A stretch of DNA of 64,000 nucleotides from Symbiodinium natans (GCA_905221605.1 CAJNDS010000187.1:1-64000), one strand, 5' to 3'. Counted from the first letter of the stretch, positions 37,881 through 48,216 are shown. Notes: a model not told the origin generated them from the sequence alone. Numbers and translations are program-made.

Positions 37881-38625
37881 GGTGATGAAACGTCGCCGGC
37901 CAGTAACCAGGCAAGTGGAAGTGGATTGAATTGCGAGCACAGCCTCGCCATTAAGGGCCATGTGAGGGCAAACCCGAATGCAGGCTTAGCTTGCCGGAAT
38001 GAGGGTGATCAACATACCCTCGCAGCACAATGCTTTCAGAACCCGTGAAACCAGCGGAGATGCCATGTGAGGCTATGCAAGGGCAGTTTCGGCCTCGCTA
38101 TGCTGGAGTAAAGGTTCGGCCTCGCCTCGGCTGAGGGAATGGATGGTTCGGCCTCGCCAAGGCTGAGGGAACAACAGAAGGGTTGCGAAAACGCCTCGCT
38201 GATGAAGAAGGTGCATGATGTTCCGGCCTCGCATCAGCTGAGGGAAGAATGATGGAATGGGCAGGCCGGGCACTTATTGGTCTGCCGGAATTGAGTCTGG
38301 GAGACTCTGGAAGCACTGCATGCAGCTTGGACGGCTGATGCTACTGGGCGCAAAGCGGTAAAGCAGCTTGAAGCATAGACTCCGCGGTGCCGGTGTGTCG
38401 GAGCAATTGATAGGTACAACCGCAGCCCAGCAGTGCTCAATCAAACAATGCAACATTCGGCCTCGACTTTGGTCTGAGGGAATGTGAGCTATAAAGAGCA
38501 AACTCCAGAATATGGATGAGGGACACTGGCCAGGCATGGAGGCCAGCAAAGGGCAGGTACCAGCATTGCACTGGAGAAGCCTCGAGTCCCAATGGCAGTG
38601 AACTTTGTGGTGAGGAATACGTCGA

Positions 38626-38702
38626 CTGGTAAGTAAGTGCGAGAAAGCCAGGGCGATTCTGGGGAGAACAGCAAGGCACGGTTAGTAAGTGCGAGAACAC
38701 CG
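38626..38702 (+). other. Two H2 hairpins: constant 18-nt loop, variable stem
   Basis: CTGG-18-CCAG at 38626-38651 with loop TAAGTAAGTGCGAGAAAG, and CGG-18-CCG at 38679-38702 with loop TTAGTAAGTGCGAGAACA. Confidence 0.7.
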
Positions 38703-39787
38703 GAGCTGCTGAGAACCCTGGATTAGCCGGGACGTACTCCGTGGAGGATTCGTTGTCACTGCTTTCAGAAATGCCCACAAGGACCAAGCATGCAGCTAAC
38801 CCGTGGTCGCAGAGTGGGCCTCACTTCGGTTGAGGGTAATCGACTCCCAAGTGAGAGTATGGAGTTTTGGTGGCAAACAAGAGAGCCAGCCGACTGTCTT
38901 TGGAACAATGGCTACGGCTGGATTGGAGAATGTCAAGTCTCACAATGGATAGCGGCCTCGTACATAATATCCTCACAGGCAGGGTGGGTTTGACCTGGTA
39001 GTCGGCACCTTGCCCGGCCCCCTGTCAGGCGCCTGTACCGGCCACCTGTTGAAGGTGTGTGGCGTGGGGTCACCGGTGCGTAGCGGCGATTTCGGTCGCT
39101 TAGCGTCCTCCAGCCTAAAAAGGGGTATGTTTGGGCAGGTACTTCACCTGTTCCTCCTGCTTGGCTCGTGTTGGAGATGTGTGAATCGAGGGCATGGATC
39201 CGTCAAGGTGAGATGACGAGAAAGTGCAGAATTGGGCCTCAATCAATATGGAACGGTCTATGGGGATTGACCACCCCGCTGGTAGAGGGATAGCGGCCTC
39301 TGAGAATCGGAGGGCATGGATCACCTCCCGGCAAAAGCCACAGGAAGTATGCCCTGTGCATGCAAGAGGCAGCCACCGTAACCAGAGTCCATGAAGCCTC
39401 GGGCCATGACCTGGTTTGAAGACATGTCCGGCCTCACTACGGTTGAGGGGTGTGGATGGAAGCACTCAGGACATGCAATGAGACTCGTAGAACGAGCATC
39501 TGGGTCTACAGGAATTGACCTCCATTCGGTTGAGGGATAGCGGCCTCCACGAACGAGGGCATGGATCACCTCCCGAATAGACAACACAGAGAATGTGCAA
39601 GCATACAGGCAATTTGCCTTGGCCAAAGTCTTCAAGCCAATGGCAACGACTTGGTCAAAACGACATTCCGGCCTCACTTCGGTTGAGGGTAGCGGTACGT
39701 CAAAACCGAGGACAAGGAATGAGAGGGGGAACTACCGGCAGTTTCACCCCACAGTTTTAGTAAGCTTTTGTTTCACTTGAACCCACA

Positions 39788-39802
39788 GCCCCTTCGGGTG
39801 GC
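39788..39802 (+). other. 3'-terminal UUCG stem-loop of NA-A
   Basis: GCCCCTTCGGGTGGC folds as GCC-CC-TTCG-GG-T-GGC with one bulged T. A second hairpin GCTACG-CCT-CGTAGC follows. Probable signal for the LINE-2 reverse transcriptase. Confidence 0.65.
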
Positions 39803-39823
39803 TACGCCTCGTAGCGTGCAGAC

Positions 39824-39850
39824 GTAAAATTCACCTTCACCTGGCTCAAG
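39824..39850 (+). repeat. Junction 13-mer plus leader remnant (NA-A / LINE-2)
   Basis: GTAAAATTCACCT (39824-39836), then an extra TCACC (slippage copy of the 13-mer end), then TGGCTCAAG (39842-39850). Confidence 0.9.
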
Positions 39851-39993
39851 TTTCGGCTCAACCCCGGTGGGGTGCTCAGGTAGGGAGTGCTGTTGCCTGG
39901 AGACTGTACCTAAGGGTGGGCTCCAACAGGACTCAAACCGAAACCACTGTGTTTGCTTGGTAGTCGGCTGCCAGCAACATAGCTGCCTGAGTA

Positions 39994-40162
39994 CGGCCTC
40001 GCCAAGTGCTGAGGGAACTTTTTGGCCTCGCATCGGCAGAGGGTGTGTTTTCGGCCTCGCTTCGGCAGAGGGAGGGGCTAGTTTCGGCCTCGCTCCGGCT
40101 GAGGACACATAAAGTTCGGCCTCACTACGGTTGAGGGGATCTTAGGCCTCGCATTGCTGAGG
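39994..40162 (+). repeat. Cluster of six H1 hairpins in the LINE-2 5' UTR
   Basis: Motifs near 39994, 40023, 40052, 40085, 40117 and 40144. Inner pairs vary between GC/GC and AC/GT; the bulge is T or A. Confidence 0.85.
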
Positions 40163-40195
40163 TGCTGGTGGGACTGGCATCAGGCTGCAGCAGTC

Positions 40196-41167
40196 ATGGG
40201 GAAGCATTGTACTGTGTGTGCCCACTGTGAGGTGGGTTGGGTCTGGAATGAAGACTTGTACTACAACCCGAACTGCTGGCATTGCGGAAAGGCGTGGAAA
40301 AAGGCCACTTACCGTGAGCGAGCATGGTCAAGCCAGCGGAAGAAGTGGCAATGGCCAAAGGACGACGCTACATGGTGGACAAGACAGGCCAAGAACAAAG
40401 AAGGGATGGCCGACCAAGCCCTTACGAAGGCGTGGGGTACGCTTTCTATGGAGGCGAAGAAGGCCATCGAAGAAGCAGGATGGAAGCCGCGGACGATGGA
40501 GCCGGGGCCAATTTGGCCCCCGGGATTACCTGGCAATGGATCGCAGGCAGAAAGCATGTCACAGAAGGAGTACCATGCGGCCATTGAGACTGTGTGGCAA
40601 GGAGCCGAGCCCGCAGTGCAAAGGCTCCTCAGAGCGGCGGGTATACCCCCGCCGGGGGACTACAAGCCTGAGGATGAGACGCCAAAGCAGGAACTCAGCC
40701 GCCATGTTGGTACATACAGACGGACGACAAACAAGCTGAGAACGCTCATTGAGAAGAAGGTCCGGCTTCAAGACAAAACGGAGAAGATAAAGAGCGAGTT
40801 CGAGCAGGCCATGAAGCAGCTTGCGCAAGTCAGCCAGGCCATCCAGGCCACGGAGCTGGAGGTAGCGGAAGCACAGAAGAAGGTCCAAGCCTGTGTGAAG
40901 GATGAAGAGGACTCGCCATACAAGGACGTCGCGGCCTACCTGGAAAAGGAAGGGATCATCCTGTCTGAGGAGCAAGCGGAGGCGCTCAAAACAAGGATGG
41001 CAGTCAAAGTCGTGGAGACAGACTGGACGGGAGTCTTGGGACCAAGAGAGCCGAGCATGCCAGTTGAACTTGGCATATATGGGCCGATGCGCATGTCTCG
41101 AGATGTGTCAGTCAGGGCAACGCCGACGGGGCGCGAACGCTCGCCGGCGCGTGCCCAGGGCGAGTGA
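40196..41167 (+). CDS. LINE-2 ORF1: zinc-ribbon and coiled-coil protein
   Basis: ATG at 40196 (MGKHCTVC), 323 residues. N-terminal zinc ribbon: CTVCAHC then NCWHCG (about residues 4-30). A basic, Trp-rich region (WSSQRKKWQWPKDD) and a Gly/Pro linker follow. A long coiled coil covers about residues 190-245 (LIEKKVRLQDKTEKIKSEFE). The C terminus is basic (GRERSPARAQGE). Same plan as LINE-3 ORF1. By analogy to LINE ORF1 proteins it should bind the element RNA and multimerise through the coiled coil. Stop 41165-41167 lies in the same frame as the ORF2 start, 69 bp later. Confidence 0.75.
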   Translation: MGKHCTVCAHCEVGWVWNEDLYYNPNCWHCGKAWKKATYRERAWSSQRKKWQWPKDDATWWTRQAKNKEGMADQALTKAWGTLSMEAKKAIEEAGWKPRTMEPGPIWPPGLPGNGSQAESMSQKEYHAAIETVWQGAEPAVQRLLRAAGIPPPGDYKPEDETPKQELSRHVGTYRRTTNKLRTLIEKKVRLQDKTEKIKSEFEQAMKQLAQVSQAIQATELEVAEAQKKVQACVKDEEDSPYKDVAAYLEKEGIILSEEQAEALKTRMAVKVVETDWTGVLGPREPSMPVELGIYGPMRMSRDVSVRATPTGRERSPARAQGE

Positions 41168-41236
41168 AACCTCAGGCTGGGACAGGAGCGGAGGGGCCGA
41201 CACCTCAGGGCAGCTCCTGGTCCGAACAGCCAAAAT

Positions 41237-44200
41237 ATGAAAGCAAGACAAGTAGAGGAGTCTCAATGGGGAGACTCTGATTTCTCTTTTGACGGTGGCC
41301 GAAAGCAGTGTCACGGGGACATTGTATGGCCACAGGTACATGGGGAAGGCAGTCAAGCTGTGTGTAGTACCCAAGTGCCTACAAACAGCACAGTGGAAGA
41401 CAGCCAAGAGAGCTGGAGTCCAGTAACGCGGGGTCCAAAGTCAGCCCGTGCTGTGGACAGCAGTTGGGCGGTCACAGGGCCCAGATACTTCGGTCTGGGA
41501 GGTGTGGACCATGAGGATGAATGTGTGAATTCGGCCTCGCAAAAAGCAGAGGGAAGCCAAACACAGACGGGAGACCCAACTGCGGTAAGAGGGGATAGCC
41601 TAAAGGCCTCGCAGAAAGCTGAGGAAGCAAGGTTGTCGGCCTCGCAAAGTGCTGAGGGTCACCAAAGGAAGCAAAAGCCCAAGAAACGGAAAGCGCACCC
41701 AAGAGCACCACCTAAGGATCTACCACAGGAGTGGCAAATGTTGTGTCAAGTGGTGGGTAGATATGATGCTTCCAGTGAGGCTGCCGCACTCGAAGCCATT
41801 GAGAAACTGGAAGAGCAGGAACTCAACCCGCTACAACAACGAGCATGCCACGAAGTGCTTCGTTCCTTTGTGGAGCAGGACGCACAATATGCCAAATGGA
41901 TCTTGGCAGATGTGGCAAGTGGGTATCGCCAAGATGATAAGGCCGAATGCATCAAAATCACCTCGGCTAACATCACCAGCTGGAGGAAACCCATAGCGGC
42001 ATGGATACACGAACTAGGACCGGACCTGGTGGTGCTGCAGGAAACCCATCTCAAGACGGAGGGTATCCAGCAAGCCATGAGCCATTGCCAAGATATGGGA
42101 TACACCTTCATTGGCATGCCAGGCAGTACAAAAACTAAGGGTGTACAAGGAGGCCTGGCAGTGGTGGCACCCCGACATAGGAACCTGCGATACCTTACTG
42201 AGTATGGGACAGGACCGGCGGGCTTCCTGGCATGTGCCATGAGAAATAAAGGCTGGGATTTGATCATCGTCAGTCTGTATTTGGAGAGCGGGGTCGGATT
42301 CCAGGCTCCAAACAATATCCAAGTACTGGCGAGACTGATAGCCTTTCTCAAGGGCTGCAAAGTGCCATATATGGTGCTGGGTGATTGGAATGAAGCCCAG
42401 GATACCATGAGGGGCACAACTCTGGCGACAGAAGTTGGTGGTGCATTTGTTGGAGTGGGGGAACCAACGGCCCAAGGATCGGACGAAATCGATTACGGGC
42501 TGGTTGCGAAATGCTTGGTGCCCATCCTGCAAGTGAAAACGGATTGGGAAACCCCTTTTCGGCCTCATGCTGCAATGCATTGGAGGGTGGCCCAACCGTG
42601 CAGTAGCCCTGATGTTCCCCAGATGAAGAAGGCGGGAGCACTGGTGACGGAGACTGTGGAATACGAACCAGTTCAAAACACACAGAGCATCAACATCTTG
42701 GATGAACCCAAGATGGTAGATGAGCTCAGTGAGACATTTGCTCACCTGAGTGCCGGTGTGGAGAGGTCGATCACAGGCCGAATCGACGGTATGGGTGTTA
42801 AATCGGAGATTGTGCGGAAGAAATTGGTGGTCAACAACCCGGAGAACGTTGTCTGGACGGGCAAGAGGGCGGCCTTTTGGAACCGGGTCCAACAATGGGT
42901 CAAACAAGGCAGACATCATGGCGATGCACATCCGGTGGCGCGTCTGGTCCAACGCAGGCTCGGCGAGTATTACGAGGGTGATGCGCAGAACCAGGAGGAT
43001 ATGCTTGCGAGTATCCTGGGCCGGGGTACGGACGCTAGGCTTGTTCTGAAGCGCATCGACGAACAGCAATGCTACGCGAGAAAGGCGGATATGGAGGAGA
43101 CAGCCCACCAGTACAAGCAATGGCTCAGTAAGGCCATGGAAAAGGGCATGCGACCATTATACAATGCCTTGCGAAAAGAAGAACAAGTGGTACACAGACC
43201 CTACATGGAATATGACATGCTGGAACGGCCACACATTCGCCGAGACCACTGGGCGGCAGTGTGGACGACGGGCCAGCCGTTGGCAAAATCGGCCTCGCTC
43301 ATGACGGAGCTTGAGGATGCAGCCAAAAAACAAGCGGCCAGCGTGGAGCCGCTGAACCCTGTCGAGGTCAAGGCAAGGATCAAAAAACTGGCACTAAAGA
43401 GCCCGGGGCCGGATGGATGGAGGATTGACCATTTGCAGGCCATGGACGATAAAGCAGTTGAAGCCGTTGTGTCCTTCTACCATGAATGTGAGGCCAAGGC
43501 AGCATGGCCGCAGCAAATGACAGTCTCCCTTATAGCAATGCTGCCGAAGAATCTGACCCGGGAAAGACCAATCGCCTTGCTACACATCCTGTACAGGACT
43601 TGGGTCCGTCTGCGCTGGGATTTGGTAAGTACTTGGCAGGCAGGCTATGCCACAACTGCCACGTACGACAAGGCAGTCCCAGGCAGTTGCTGCTTGGACG
43701 TGGCCGTAGGCAGACTACTGCGAAATGAGGTGGCAAAGACAAATGGAGTGCATGTGGTGTCACTCTTTGTGGACCTCGAGTCCTTTTTCGATACCATCCA
43801 ATTTCAGCAATTGATCATGGCAGCAACGGCCCTGCAATATCCACCGCTAATCCTGAAGATGGCACTGGAAGTGTACATGGGTGCCAGATACTTGGTGGCG
43901 GATGGGGTGCTATCGGCAGGCATCAGAGCTACAAATGGCGTGCAAGCGGGTTGCCCAGCGGCGCCATCGTTAGCAAAGGTGGCATTGCGCCCGGTGATAG
44001 AAAAGATCCAAAGGCGACGAGATGTGGCAAACGTGGACTGTTGGTTGGATGATGTCTCAATTGACATCCAGCATAAGTCCTTTAAACACGTGGCGGATAG
44101 TGCCATACGAGTCTACCGCAGCTTAAAGGACGGGATGGATGCTAATGGTTTCACGATTTCATCCAAGAAGACAGGGTTTGTGGCCAGCAGTACCCAGGCG

Positions 44201-46447
44201 AGCAAGCACCTGCGTGAACTCCTGCTGCCTCATGAGCCACAGGTGTACGACGTGATGCGTGACCTGGGCGTCGACAGTACAGGGGGGCGAAAGCGTCGCT
44301 TGGTGACGTCGGCAACGCGGGCCAAGAAAGCCCATGCGAGACATAGCAAACTGTCTAGGATGGGGCCGCCGCCCAGCACTAAACTCCGCGTGGTCAAGGC
44401 AGCGATCACATCAGTTGCTTTGTGGGGGCACCCCTCTGTGGGGGTCTCACCCAAAAGAATGAAATGGCTCCGAACAGTGGTAGGAAAACACCTGGGTAAA
44501 TACAAGCTTGGGAGTTTGGAAACCATCTTGGACATGGGAGCCAAGAAATGCCAGGATCCAAAGCGCACAATCCACAAGCAGCATTTCAAAGTGGTGGCCA
44601 AAGTTTTCCGTGCATGGATCGGTGGCGGAAAAGCCCACTTTGACTTGGCCTGGAAAACCACTTGGAAGAGGTTGAGTGCGGCCAAACACCACTGGCCACT
44701 GGTAACGGGGCCGATGGCAGCAACCATGGCGTACTTACTGGATCTGAAGGTAGATGCCAGTGACCCAGGCAAATGGAAGAGAGGAAGTGTCCTCAACGTT
44801 GATTGGACCCAGCCACGCATGGGTAGCCTCGCCTACAAATGGCTTGAGGGATTCCTGGAGGAACAGAAGCGGGCTGCGATAGCGCGACAGGCAGGTGGCG
44901 CTGGTGCCCAAGAGGGGCTGGATTGGACGCCGCATCACAAGCTGACGAAGCTGGGAGGCCTCAGCCCAGGCCTTATGGAAGGTATAAAGTCAGTGTGGCA
45001 CGCGGGCGTCATCACGGAGTCCAAGCCAGGATGGTGCAAGAAGTGCCAAATGCCAGCAACTCTGGAGCATGTCCTCAAGGAATGTCCTTACTGGCGTGAA
45101 CAAGGGTTCAAAGAACCCAAGCTCCAGGAATACTTGCGTCACAAATACCCATGGGAGTGTCTGTGGACAAGGGCACTCCTGCCAAAGCCGGGGGTGTGGC
45201 ACCCGAAGCCGCCGGAACACCTTTTAGGTCTACGTTACCAAGGATGCTTTGCAGCAGATGCAAAAGTGGAAGCGGAAGGCTTGATCTTCGCCACTGACGC
45301 AAGTGGAGGTCCAGGAGGAATAGACCCACGTGTACAAACATCAGCCCTCGCAGTGGTGGCTATGTCCTGGACAAAAGGTGTCCTGGTAGAAGCCGGACGG
45401 ATTACAGAGCTGGTCTACCCGTGGCAGCCGGTGGTGGACATGGAGCGCCGTGCACTTTTCCGACTAATGGAGCACACGGAGGATCTGATTGATGTCACTA
45501 TGGATTGCAAGCCGGCAGTCCAAGTGCTACAAAAAACACAACCGCCGGAGGATGACCTGGAATGGAGCAAAGTGTGGAATGACAGGAAACGCATCAAGGC
45601 AACCTGGGTCCCGTCCCACAAAACTGAAGCGGAATTCCTGGCGAAGATGGGGCCGGGCACGTTGTGGCGACGTGCAGCGAATGACATGGCAGACAAAGTA
45701 TGTGGTGCAGTAGCGGCGGCTGCTTACAGCCCAGCGCACAAGAGGCGTGTCAAAGAGTTGGACAATGTGGTGCGCACACTTTCCCTGGCGTACGGTGCAC
45801 GCGCAGCCCACATATTGAGGAAGCGCAAAGAAGAAGACTTCCCCTTCATTCTGGACCATGCGCATTACAAAGAGAAGATGGAGGCCTCGCAGAAAGTTGA
45901 GGGATGCAAAAAAGCGCAGGGCAACGCCAAACTCAACAAACGCCAGCGGCTATGGCAGTTGCTTAAAGACCCGGAGCGCGGGCATCAATGGGAGAAGGGC
46001 AGCGAACACCCCCGGAATTTAACACTGAAATGTCAACTGTGCGGGTTGTATGTACAACAAACCCTCACGAACTTGGAGGTGGTCTTGGAGCAGTACTGCG
46101 TCAACCAGCCGGAGGCGCGAGTGCGTGAAGAGTGGGGTATCCACCCCTCCCATAATATGGTGAATTTGGGAATCCGTTGGGTTTGCACAAAGTGTGACCG
46201 AACACATGCACCGGTCAGCCAGAAGTGCAATAAAAGCCTGGCGGGGGAGTGCAAATCGCGGACTTCTCAGGGCAAGCTGGCTACCCAAGCGCAAACCCTT
46301 GTCAATGGTGGAAGTATGAGCAACGTCCAGTTTCAACAGCCTCGCGTTCAGTTTGGTGGGAAACACGCCAAAGCTAAGCCCCAAGCCAGCGCACAGCAGA
46401 AGATGTCATTGTTTGTTAGGCCTCGCCAAGCTGAGGGAACGCAGTAA
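41237..46447 (+). CDS. LINE-2 ORF2: APE endonuclease, reverse transcriptase, RNase H
   Basis: ATG at 41237, 1736 residues. The N-terminal region contains three in-frame H1 insertions encoding ASxxAEG-type peptides (41532, 41604, 41637). APE endonuclease: SANITSW, LQETHL, GDWNEA, DEIDYGL, ending PHAAMHW (about 41955-42590). RT (about 43380-44330): motif A FVDLESFFDTI, motif B GVQAGCPAAPSLAK, motif C WLDD (44042-44053). CCHC finger WCKKCQM..H....C (near 45030). RNase H: FATDASGGPG, ERRALF, TMDCKP, WVPSHKTEAEF, NDMAD (about 45285-45710). C-terminal Cys cluster LKCQLCG and WVCTKCD (near 46025-46200). One more H1 copy at 45882 and a terminal one at 46418. No internal stop. Confidence 0.92.
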   Translation: MKARQVEESQWGDSDFSFDGGRKQCHGDIVWPQVHGEGSQAVCSTQVPTNSTVEDSQESWSPVTRGPKSARAVDSSWAVTGPRYFGLGGVDHEDECVNSASQKAEGSQTQTGDPTAVRGDSLKASQKAEEARLSASQSAEGHQRKQKPKKRKAHPRAPPKDLPQEWQMLCQVVGRYDASSEAAALEAIEKLEEQELNPLQQRACHEVLRSFVEQDAQYAKWILADVASGYRQDDKAECIKITSANITSWRKPIAAWIHELGPDLVVLQETHLKTEGIQQAMSHCQDMGYTFIGMPGSTKTKGVQGGLAVVAPRHRNLRYLTEYGTGPAGFLACAMRNKGWDLIIVSLYLESGVGFQAPNNIQVLARLIAFLKGCKVPYMVLGDWNEAQDTMRGTTLATEVGGAFVGVGEPTAQGSDEIDYGLVAKCLVPILQVKTDWETPFRPHAAMHWRVAQPCSSPDVPQMKKAGALVTETVEYEPVQNTQSINILDEPKMVDELSETFAHLSAGVERSITGRIDGMGVKSEIVRKKLVVNNPENVVWTGKRAAFWNRVQQWVKQGRHHGDAHPVARLVQRRLGEYYEGDAQNQEDMLASILGRGTDARLVLKRIDEQQCYARKADMEETAHQYKQWLSKAMEKGMRPLYNALRKEEQVVHRPYMEYDMLERPHIRRDHWAAVWTTGQPLAKSASLMTELEDAAKKQAASVEPLNPVEVKARIKKLALKSPGPDGWRIDHLQAMDDKAVEAVVSFYHECEAKAAWPQQMTVSLIAMLPKNLTRERPIALLHILYRTWVRLRWDLVSTWQAGYATTATYDKAVPGSCCLDVAVGRLLRNEVAKTNGVHVVSLFVDLESFFDTIQFQQLIMAATALQYPPLILKMALEVYMGARYLVADGVLSAGIRATNGVQAGCPAAPSLAKVALRPVIEKIQRRRDVANVDCWLDDVSIDIQHKSFKHVADSAIRVYRSLKDGMDANGFTISSKKTGFVASSTQASKHLRELLLPHEPQVYDVMRDLGVDSTGGRKRRLVTSATRAKKAHARHSKLSRMGPPPSTKLRVVKAAITSVALWGHPSVGVSPKRMKWLRTVVGKHLGKYKLGSLETILDMGAKKCQDPKRTIHKQHFKVVAKVFRAWIGGGKAHFDLAWKTTWKRLSAAKHHWPLVTGPMAATMAYLLDLKVDASDPGKWKRGSVLNVDWTQPRMGSLAYKWLEGFLEEQKRAAIARQAGGAGAQEGLDWTPHHKLTKLGGLSPGLMEGIKSVWHAGVITESKPGWCKKCQMPATLEHVLKECPYWREQGFKEPKLQEYLRHKYPWECLWTRALLPKPGVWHPKPPEHLLGLRYQGCFAADAKVEAEGLIFATDASGGPGGIDPRVQTSALAVVAMSWTKGVLVEAGRITELVYPWQPVVDMERRALFRLMEHTEDLIDVTMDCKPAVQVLQKTQPPEDDLEWSKVWNDRKRIKATWVPSHKTEAEFLAKMGPGTLWRRAANDMADKVCGAVAAAAYSPAHKRRVKELDNVVRTLSLAYGARAAHILRKRKEEDFPFILDHAHYKEKMEASQKVEGCKKAQGNAKLNKRQRLWQLLKDPERGHQWEKGSEHPRNLTLKCQLCGLYVQQTLTNLEVVLEQYCVNQPEARVREEWGIHPSHNMVNLGIRWVCTKCDRTHAPVSQKCNKSLAGECKSRTSQGKLATQAQTLVNGGSMSNVQFQQPRVQFGGKHAKAKPQASAQQKMSLFVRPRQAEGTQ

Positions 46448-46481
46448 TTCCGCAGCCGTTTGGTGCAAGGAGACAGGGTTT

Positions 46482-46640
46482 CGGCCTCGTAGCTGAGGGT
46501 GAGGGCCTCGCAACGGGGAATTGCGATTGGTGTTTACGGCCTCGCTTTGCTGAGGGAGTGTAGCTCGGCCTCGCGGTGCCGCGTGCTTGCGACACCGCAG
46601 AGAGTAAGAGAGGAGGCCTCGGCCTCGCAGAGCTGAGGGT
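46482..46640 (+). repeat. H1 hairpins between LINE-2 ORF2 and ORF3
   Basis: Motifs near 46482, 46537, 46566 (degenerate) and 46620. Confidence 0.8.
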
Positions 46641-46680
46641 GAAACAACGGCGTCCTCATCCTCAAGGCGGGCCTGTAGCA

Positions 46681-47907
46681 ATGAGGCAATGGAAGACGGA
46701 TGCTACGATGAGAAGACAAGGGTCCCGACTGCCATCCTGGTTAAGGAATCGGCCGGACAAAGGCAAGGGCAAAAGCAAGAACAAGCAGAAGGATCAGCCC
46801 CGAGAACGTTCCCCGCTTCGACAGGCCAGACACCCGGAGCAGCCTTGGGATAGGGAAGAGGAGAGTGCTTCGGAATCTCCGGTGGGTCCGGTACGCCTAC
46901 GGGAGAGAGGAGAAGACAGCGCGGCCTCGCACCAAGCTGAGGGTGTCAATACAGAGCAAGAGGCAAGCGAGCCTCGTACAGTCACGCTGGCGGAAGGGCC
47001 AGGTGCCCACAATATGGCCTCGCAGGAAGCTGAGGGAAAGGAGAAAAAGGAAGCCATGGGGCAAGCCAAGCCTGTGCACCTTTTGGTGCACAAACTGCAG
47101 AACCAGCAAAGGCCAAGGACAGCGCTCCATTGGCTTGGGGAGGTCCAATTGGTCCGCAACCCAACGACAGGGCAAAGCTTACAGCCTAGGGTGCTTCCCT
47201 TCATAGGTGCAGGGCGCACTCGAAGAGGATATGCTCTGGATCGGCTATGGGTCATGAAACTGGCGATGGAACCCCAGAGCTTTGGCAACGAAGCAGGGTA
47301 TGGGGAACAATTCCCCACCCTGGTCACCAGGACCCTGTGGGCAGGATGGATTGGAGTCCTTTTCGACGAAGCGGTGGAGGGTTACTGCCACCACTACTTC
47401 TATGGAAGTATCATCCGCAGGGCAGAGCTGTTCAACACATGGTGGCAGGAACATCGCCATGAAGCCGGGGTCCTCAGACAGTCCCTGTTTTACCTGGTGG
47501 CTATAACGTCATGGCTGACCATGCAAGGAGTTGCTCTATCGGATGTCACGGTGAGCAACGTTGGGCGCGACCCAATGTCAGGATCGTTACCACGGGCAGT
47601 GTTCTTTGACACGGCGGAGTGGACGATGCTGCAGGAGGAGAGATACAAGCTATCAAGCGGCCTTGTGCGCCTCCTGGAGAAGTATGATGAGGAGCTACTG
47701 GCAACCATACGTGGATTGGTCAGAACGTACGACGGCAAGGCCAGCGCGCTTTGGATGGCGTGCGTAGGCAATGTCGGGCCATTTGCCCAGCACCTGCTGG
47801 ATGCCGGGATTGCAAAACGAGGGTGGGATGGAACCCTACTTTCGGTTCCGGCAACAGAGATCCAGAGAATCACGCTGGGCATGCCGTATGACGAAGCTGA
47901 TGAGTGA
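46681..47907 (+). CDS. LINE-2 ORF3: protein-kinase-fold protein
   Basis: First in-frame ATG at 46681 (MRQWKTD..), 408 residues. Residues 1-130 are basic and low-complexity and include two in-frame H1 copies (46922, 47015; ASHQAEG, ASQEAEG). Residues about 140-405 are the kinase-like domain: VMKL (Lys193), FGNE (Glu204), catalytic loop ALSDVTVSN (Asp288 and Asn293, D-x4-N), metal loop VFFDTAEW (Asp310). The Lys-to-Asp distance is 95, against 94 in PKA. Same order and similar spacing as LINE-1 ORF3 despite low identity, so the fold is under selection. Whether it phosphorylates anything is unknown. Confidence 0.7.
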   Translation: MRQWKTDATMRRQGSRLPSWLRNRPDKGKGKSKNKQKDQPRERSPLRQARHPEQPWDREEESASESPVGPVRLRERGEDSAASHQAEGVNTEQEASEPRTVTLAEGPGAHNMASQEAEGKEKKEAMGQAKPVHLLVHKLQNQQRPRTALHWLGEVQLVRNPTTGQSLQPRVLPFIGAGRTRRGYALDRLWVMKLAMEPQSFGNEAGYGEQFPTLVTRTLWAGWIGVLFDEAVEGYCHHYFYGSIIRRAELFNTWWQEHRHEAGVLRQSLFYLVAITSWLTMQGVALSDVTVSNVGRDPMSGSLPRAVFFDTAEWTMLQEERYKLSSGLVRLLEKYDEELLATIRGLVRTYDGKASALWMACVGNVGPFAQHLLDAGIAKRGWDGTLLSVPATEIQRITLGMPYDEADE

Positions 47908-48000
47908 GCAGCGCAAGCCAGACAAGAAACATGGATAGTGGTCAGAGAGGCACCAAAAACCGAATCAAAATACCGCCTCGGCGTGCTGGCTGAGGAGTTT

Positions 48001-48124
48001 CGGCCTCGACTTCGGTCTGAGGGGTGCAAGAGAGGGAACTTCGGCCTCAGCATGGCCTGAGGGACTTTCGGCCTCGACCACGGTCTGAGGGAATGGATTT
48101 CGGCCTCGACAAATGTCTGAGGGA
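48001..48124 (+). repeat. H1 hairpins with extended stems in the LINE-2 3' UTR
   Basis: Motifs at 48001, 48042, 48069 and 48101. Inner stems GAC/GTC with loops TTCG, CACG and AAAT; 48042 can form an unbulged CCTCAG/CTGAGG. Confidence 0.85.
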
Positions 48125-48180
48125 AGTGAGGGCTAGTACCGGTAGTCTCACTGTGCAGAGTTTGTACGTTTCACCCTGAA

Positions 48181-48195
48181 GCCCCTTCGGGTGGC
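48181..48195 (+). other. 3'-terminal UUCG stem-loop of LINE-2
   Basis: Identical to the NA-A 3' stem-loop, 21 bases before the 13-mer. Confidence 0.65.
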
Positions 48196-48216
48196 TACGC
48201 CAAGCAGCGTGCAGAC

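Larger units (their letters stand above)
36983..39836 (+). mobile_element. NA-A: non-autonomous LINE-like element, copy 1
   Basis: Shares its first about 180 bp and last about 50 bp with LINE-2 but has no RT. One short ORF (37488-37880). The rest is non-coding with about 13 bulged hairpins of type H1 and two of type H2. Near-identical to 48230-51082. Confidence 0.85.

Noticed and set aside
37339-38787. Minus-strand frames of 116-131 residues in NA-A
   Set aside because: Repeated in both NA-A copies only because the DNA is near-identical; several are composed of H1 motif translations.
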